Shown here piece by piece: positions 60,598 through 64,000 of a stretch of 64,000 nucleotides of DNA; positions within the stretch are counted from its first letter, which is position 1; every line of letters starts with the position of its first letter. The DNA is taken from NCBI GenBank assembly GCA_013141415.1, contig JABFQY010000005.1, positions 310,001 to 374,000 on the forward strand. Direction: 5' to 3'. The translations under genes and the position numbers were made by a program. This DNA is from Kiritimatiellaceae bacterium (lineage in GTDB: Bacteria > Verrucomicrobiota > Kiritimatiellia > Kiritimatiellales > Tichowtungiaceae). Under the pieces are notes generated by a model. That model was not told where the DNA came from. It searched no databases and saw only the letters and a program-made list of their open reading frames with translations.

Positions 60598-60885
60598 ATG
60601 AACAAAAGGAATACCGGTAAAGCGTTGGTGATGGGTTCAATTTTTGCGCTCACGTTATCAATTTGCGGCGAGGCCCGTGCGCAGGATCCGGCGGCAGCCC
60701 GTGCAAGCGTCTTCAAGAAATTCGATACGAATCGTGACGGATTCATGTCATTCGATGAGTTTATTCCGGCCTGTCCGCTCCGAAATGATCTGGCAGCGAC
60801 CCGAGCACGATATGATTCATTTGATACCAATAAAGATGGAACGCTGACCGAGCAGGAAATGGTCAACGCAGGTAAAACGAATTAA
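60598..60885 (+). CDS. Small secreted EF-hand protein (free-standing sulfatase-tail homologue)
   Basis: 95 residues. Signal peptide to about 28 (CGEARAQDP), then only two EF hands: DTNRDGFMSFDE and DTNKDGTLTEQE, both with full ligand sets. The sequence between them (FIPACPLRNDLAATRARYDSF) matches the EF-hand tails of the 36078 (FLPACPLKGD) and 58848 sulfatases. AGGAGG ends at 60591; ATG 60598 is better spaced than ATG 60595. Probably a calcium-binding periplasmic or extracellular protein made by duplication of a sulfatase tail. It may bind calcium or the sulfatases themselves; no enzyme activity is expected. Confidence 0.85.
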   Translation: MNKRNTGKALVMGSIFALTLSICGEARAQDPAAARASVFKKFDTNRDGFMSFDEFIPACPLRNDLAATRARYDSFDTNKDGTLTEQEMVNAGKTN

Positions 60886-61170
60886 ATGTTCCTGAGCGTT
60901 GTTCCGACCGTGCGCCGGATTCCGGCGGTGGCGACAGGGTGAGGGGCTGGGGAAACTTCGTTACTTTGCATCCATAACGGTGGATAGGGGCAGGAGCTGA
61001 GTTTCTCCGGCCATTAAAGCGATCCGGACGGCGCTGGGAAAAACTATCTTTTCGAAGACGCCTTCGGAGCTCTTCCAAATTTTGCCACTTCGATTCCGGC
61101 ACCTTGGTGCGCTCCGGAAAGAATTCAGTTCTCTCGGGGCGCTGTCACCGTCCCGAGGTGTATCCATCTA

Positions 61171-64000
61171 TCAAGGTCCGAGGATTTGAATTTCGGTGGC
61201 GGACAGGGCGCGGTTATAGATGCGCACGTCACGCATGATTCCCTCGAATCCGTAACCGATCAGAAGGTCGTGGGCGTTATGCTGGATGAGCCCGGTCGTG
61301 GTGAGCCGGGATTGCTCAACTCCGTTTTTATAGATGATGAGTACGTTGCCGTTGTAAGTGCCCGCCACATGAATCCAGCTTCCGCCGGTGCTTGTTTCCG
61401 GATAAGTGGTCTGCTTCACGCCGCTGCCCGTCAGGATGCGATTCCCAAGGTCGTCCGTGTCGGCACCCAAAACTCCCAAATGGTAGCCATTCGTGGTCGG
61501 GAAGTCCTGTTTGCTGACCAGAATCGGGGTGCCGCAAACCATTGAAGCGAAATTCGTATAGGGCATAATCCACGCGGAAATCGTGTAGTTTGTCACCTGT
61601 AGTGGGTGGGGGTTAGACAGCGGGTAAAACTCCTGTATGTAGGGGTCGTCAGCTACAATTACAGTATTAGCGGCGCCGCCTTGGAATTCCAAGTGGTATT
61701 GGTTGTCGCTGTCTGTGAACCAATCGGTTGCGGAGGGGTCGATAACGCCGAAACTCCGGTTTCCAGACACGTCGCTCAGGAGCGTGGGATGGCCATTATC
61801 CATCGGCCAGCGGGCAATCAAGCTGGTGTCCATCTTCATATCGACCAGCGTTTGAAGATCGGATCCCGTCAGGGCTTCATTGTAAATCCGGACTTCGTCC
61901 ATCCATCCCTTGAAATTATATCCCAGTTTCAGCGCAGTCGTGTCATGAGTGATTGCCGCCGAGGTGACGACCTCAGACTCCAGCACCCCGTTGCGGTAGA
62001 TGCGGAGATGGGTTCCATCGTAAATCCCCGCCACATGGATCCAATTCGTCGAACTGTTCTCATAATAAGTGGTCTGCTGAGTAGCGGTTGATCGGAAGCG
62101 CATTCCGATCCGGTTATCGTTGGTGTACAAGCAGCCCAGCAGGTAGCCGCCGGTTGCGCTTTGTTTATGAACCAGAGACGGGTAGGTGGACAGGTTGCTC
62201 AATACCATGTCGGGCTTGATCCATGCGCAAATCGTGAATTGTTGCAGATTCGTCAACGTAGGGCTGCTCGGCACCGTGACATAGGCGCTGCCGTCGAAGT
62301 GAACCGCATTGCCGCAAAGGCCGGCAGCTTTGGTGGCGGTTGTTCCGACCATTGTACCGTTATTTCTGTATCCGCTGGAATCCGCCAGCACACCCGTATT
62401 GGTTTCCATTTTCCAGTAACCGATCAGTTCCGGGCTGATGATGGAGGGGAGGTAGTTGGTTTGAGGGCCGGCGTTGTCAACCACCCCGGAGCGGAGGCTG
62501 TCGTTATTGGAAATGTAATTTGTCTGTTCAATATGTACGGTGTGATTAAACACCCGATGCTCGACCGGAAGGATGACGTTGTTGGAGACGGTAATGCCTG
62601 AACTTCCGTTATCCAGATAAATGGCGGCAAGAGCACCGCCGGTGTCCTCGGTCCAGCGTGAACGCCGGATATCATGAATATAGTTATTCATGATCAGTGT
62701 TCCAGGTTGTTTGGAGAGGGTATAAATTCCGCCGCCGTCATGCAACAGGTTCATCACATGATGGATGTGGTTATATTGAATGGAATTGGTCATGGCCGGG
62801 TTAGCATCAGCCATCCACCCCCAGCCGATGCTGATACCTGTGTACGGCATGTAGGCGACTTCATTAAAGGCGACCGCAGTATTTTTAACGTAGCCTCCGA
62901 AGATTCCTACCGACCCCCAATAATCCACGGCGCAGTCAGAGAGGTAATTGTTCCAGATATTGTTGTCCGAGCAGGTCGTGCGTGAGTCCGCAGGATTTAA
63001 AACCACCGCCATGTCCACGCTGATGCCATTCCCAGAAATATCATAGACCAAATTGCCCCGGATCGTATTGGAGTGGCAGGCCGAATAAAGGGTGAGCGCC
63101 TGACCGCCCATGTGGGCAAAGGTGTTGTTTTCAAACAGCAGGGAGTCCGCCTTGTCCGCCACAACGCCGGATTTCATATTGGCGACTTTCACGTTCTGTA
63201 AGGCGTTAGTATGGCAGAAGCCGGCCTGCAGACCGATGTATCCTTCATTGTCAGGGGTATTCCAGGTGGTGTGCGCGAAGGTGAGCCCGATGAACTGAAT
63301 ATGGTGAATCGGGGCGGACAGACTGGCACCCTGAAGATTGATCAGAGTATCAATTTTCGGAGCAATAATAACAGAGCTGGCGATCGATTCACCGGTCACG
63401 GGTTTATAATAAAGGATTCCGTTGGGGCCCAGAAACCACTCATCTTCCGAATTGAGGAAGGAAAGGGAGTTTTCGAGATAGTATATCTGATCGGGTTGTT
63501 GAGCCGGTGGCAGGTTGGCAAAAGCAATCGTGCTTTCTGGATTTTTAAACTCGAGATCAGCCGTGCTGCCATTGACGGTACAGTTGGTCACACGTAAGCG
63601 ATTTTGATTCCAGTAGCGGGCAATAACCATTTCGGCGGCGCCGGCCGTGTTGATGCCAGTGATATCCGATGTGTTTACGGTGATGTGTGAGGCCGCGTTA
63701 TCCCAGGAGACGATGCGTGCAAAGTTGCCGATCTCAGGAGTGCGGGCACGGATGGCGCGGCGTCCGTTGACATACAGTTGCCGGAACCGGTTCGTGCCGA
63801 CATTGACGGTGTAGATGCCGTCGCCGTCGCTGTCTGTCCAGCCGGTAATTCGTGTGCCGCCGCTGATCACGGGGATTTCATTGGTGTAAGCCTGATAAAT
63901 GACGCAACGATTGATCTGAGATCCGGAATCGTTCGTGGTGAAGTTGACCGTGTTTGTCTGATAATATGTGCCGCCGCGCACATAAACAATAATGTTCCCG
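61171..64000 (-). CDS. Secreted beta-helix protein, GH141-like, with two LamG domains (5' partial)
   Basis: The frame is open to the right edge, so signal peptide and first residues are missing; the visible part is about 943 residues. It starts IIVYVRGGTYYQTNTVNF, then VIYQAYTNEIPVISGGTRITGW, the GH141-like opening also seen at 13385. Beta-helix coils follow (LLFENNTFAHMGGQALTLYSA, NNIWNNYLSDCAVDYWG, IQYNHIHHVMNLLHDGGGIYTL). Two LamG/concanavalin-like domains complete it: IGYWKMETNTGVLADSSGYRN with FTICAWIKPD and NWIHVAGIYDG, then LIARWPMDNGHPTLLSDVSG with YTISAWIMPY and SWIHVAGTYNG, each ending DEVRIYNEAL or RDVRIYNRAL. LamG domains probably bind glycan. It converges with the EF-hand gene; no clear terminator was seen in the 285-bp gap. 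Confidence 0.8.
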   Translation of the reverse strand, partial: GNIIVYVRGGTYYQTNTVNFTTNDSGSQINRCVIYQAYTNEIPVISGGTRITGWTDSDGDGIYTVNVGTNRFRQLYVNGRRAIRARTPEIGNFARIVSWDNAASHITVNTSDITGINTAGAAEMVIARYWNQNRLRVTNCTVNGSTADLEFKNPESTIAFANLPPAQQPDQIYYLENSLSFLNSEDEWFLGPNGILYYKPVTGESIASSVIIAPKIDTLINLQGASLSAPIHHIQFIGLTFAHTTWNTPDNEGYIGLQAGFCHTNALQNVKVANMKSGVVADKADSLLFENNTFAHMGGQALTLYSACHSNTIRGNLVYDISGNGISVDMAVVLNPADSRTTCSDNNIWNNYLSDCAVDYWGSVGIFGGYVKNTAVAFNEVAYMPYTGISIGWGWMADANPAMTNSIQYNHIHHVMNLLHDGGGIYTLSKQPGTLIMNNYIHDIRRSRWTEDTGGALAAIYLDNGSSGITVSNNVILPVEHRVFNHTVHIEQTNYISNNDSLRSGVVDNAGPQTNYLPSIISPELIGYWKMETNTGVLADSSGYRNNGTMVGTTATKAAGLCGNAVHFDGSAYVTVPSSPTLTNLQQFTICAWIKPDMVLSNLSTYPSLVHKQSATGGYLLGCLYTNDNRIGMRFRSTATQQTTYYENSSTNWIHVAGIYDGTHLRIYRNGVLESEVVTSAAITHDTTALKLGYNFKGWMDEVRIYNEALTGSDLQTLVDMKMDTSLIARWPMDNGHPTLLSDVSGNRSFGVIDPSATDWFTDSDNQYHLEFQGGAANTVIVADDPYIQEFYPLSNPHPLQVTNYTISAWIMPYTNFASMVCGTPILVSKQDFPTTNGYHLGVLGADTDDLGNRILTGSGVKQTTYPETSTGGSWIHVAGTYNGNVLIIYKNGVEQSRLTTTGLIQHNAHDLLIGYGFEGIMRDVRIYNRALSATEIQILGP

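Noticed and set aside
60886-61170. Bidirectional terminator between convergent genes
   Set aside because: Only short GC inverted matches (CTCGGG with CCCGAG around 61133-61157) without a T-run on either strand.
1-64000. CRISPR array, tRNA/rRNA genes, transposase or phage genes
   Set aside because: No regularly spaced repeats, no cloverleaf-like or rRNA segments and no integrase or transposase motif were noticed on reading both strands; without a search tool a missed tRNA cannot be fully excluded.

Overview
The window looks like a polysaccharide-degradation island from a marine or anaerobic member of the Kiritimatiellota (Pontiella/Tichowtungia-like). This placement is an inference from content: seven type I sulfatases in 64 kb, glycoside hydrolases and acetylesterases, PEP-CTERM-tagged secreted proteins, autotransporter-like beta-helical repeat proteins without a beta-barrel, and uptake by MFS and sodium:solute symporters with no SusC/SusD. 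There is no rRNA, tRNA, CRISPR array, transposase or phage gene. Almost everything reads on the plus strand; the exceptions are a sodium:solute symporter (28602-30179) and a beta-helix/LamG protein running off the right edge (61171-64000).

Left part (1-8349): a tight run of a GH38 alpha-mannosidase (cut by the window edge), PfkB sugar kinase, cupin sugar-isomerase-like protein, mannitol-dehydrogenase-family protein, SGNH acetylesterase, sulfatase and alpha/beta esterase. It reads as desulfation and deacetylation outside the cytoplasm followed by mannose/fructose/mannitol-type metabolism inside it. Next (8849-22062) come an intracellular GH3 and intracellular sulfatase, a XylR-type (LacI-like sensor plus AraC HTH) regulator, a GH141-like beta-helix enzyme and two very large secreted proteins. 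Three of these transcription units share a roughly 50-bp upstream element next to the regulator gene. One copy sits beside a decayed fragment of the upstream esterase, so the element probably spread by duplication.

Middle (22323-30179): two related small secreted proteins (one PEP-CTERM), an MFS transporter, an unrecognised 737-aa secreted protein and a divergent SSS symporter. Then (30325-52327) there is a 12-gene same-strand run of about 22 kb: an unrecognised 872-aa secreted protein, a small membrane protein, a GPH symporter, a GH43/117-like propeller hydrolase, three sulfatases (two carrying C-terminal EF-hand pairs), beta-helical repeat proteins, a 1541-aa protein that joins a beta-helical repeat module to the same unrecognised family, two esterases, and a repeat module fused to a GH71/99-like domain.

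Right part (52537-64000): a PEP-CTERM repeat protein, a HAD phosphatase bracketed by inverted REP-like repeats, another repeat protein, two sulfatases (the second with EF hands), a free-standing EF-hand protein that looks like the sulfatase tail on its own, and the partial GH141-like/LamG protein.

Most interesting points: (1) two recurring non-coding elements that define candidate regulons, a ~50-bp element upstream of three genes and an AT-rich 16-bp palindrome upstream of four units; (2) an uncharacterised large secreted family present twice; (3) beta-helical carrier modules shuffled between stand-alone, PEP-CTERM and enzyme-fused forms; (4) sulfatase/EF-hand fusion and fission; (5) MITE-like and REP-like repeats. 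No sulfatase-maturation enzyme or exosortase lies in the window, so both must be supplied from elsewhere.
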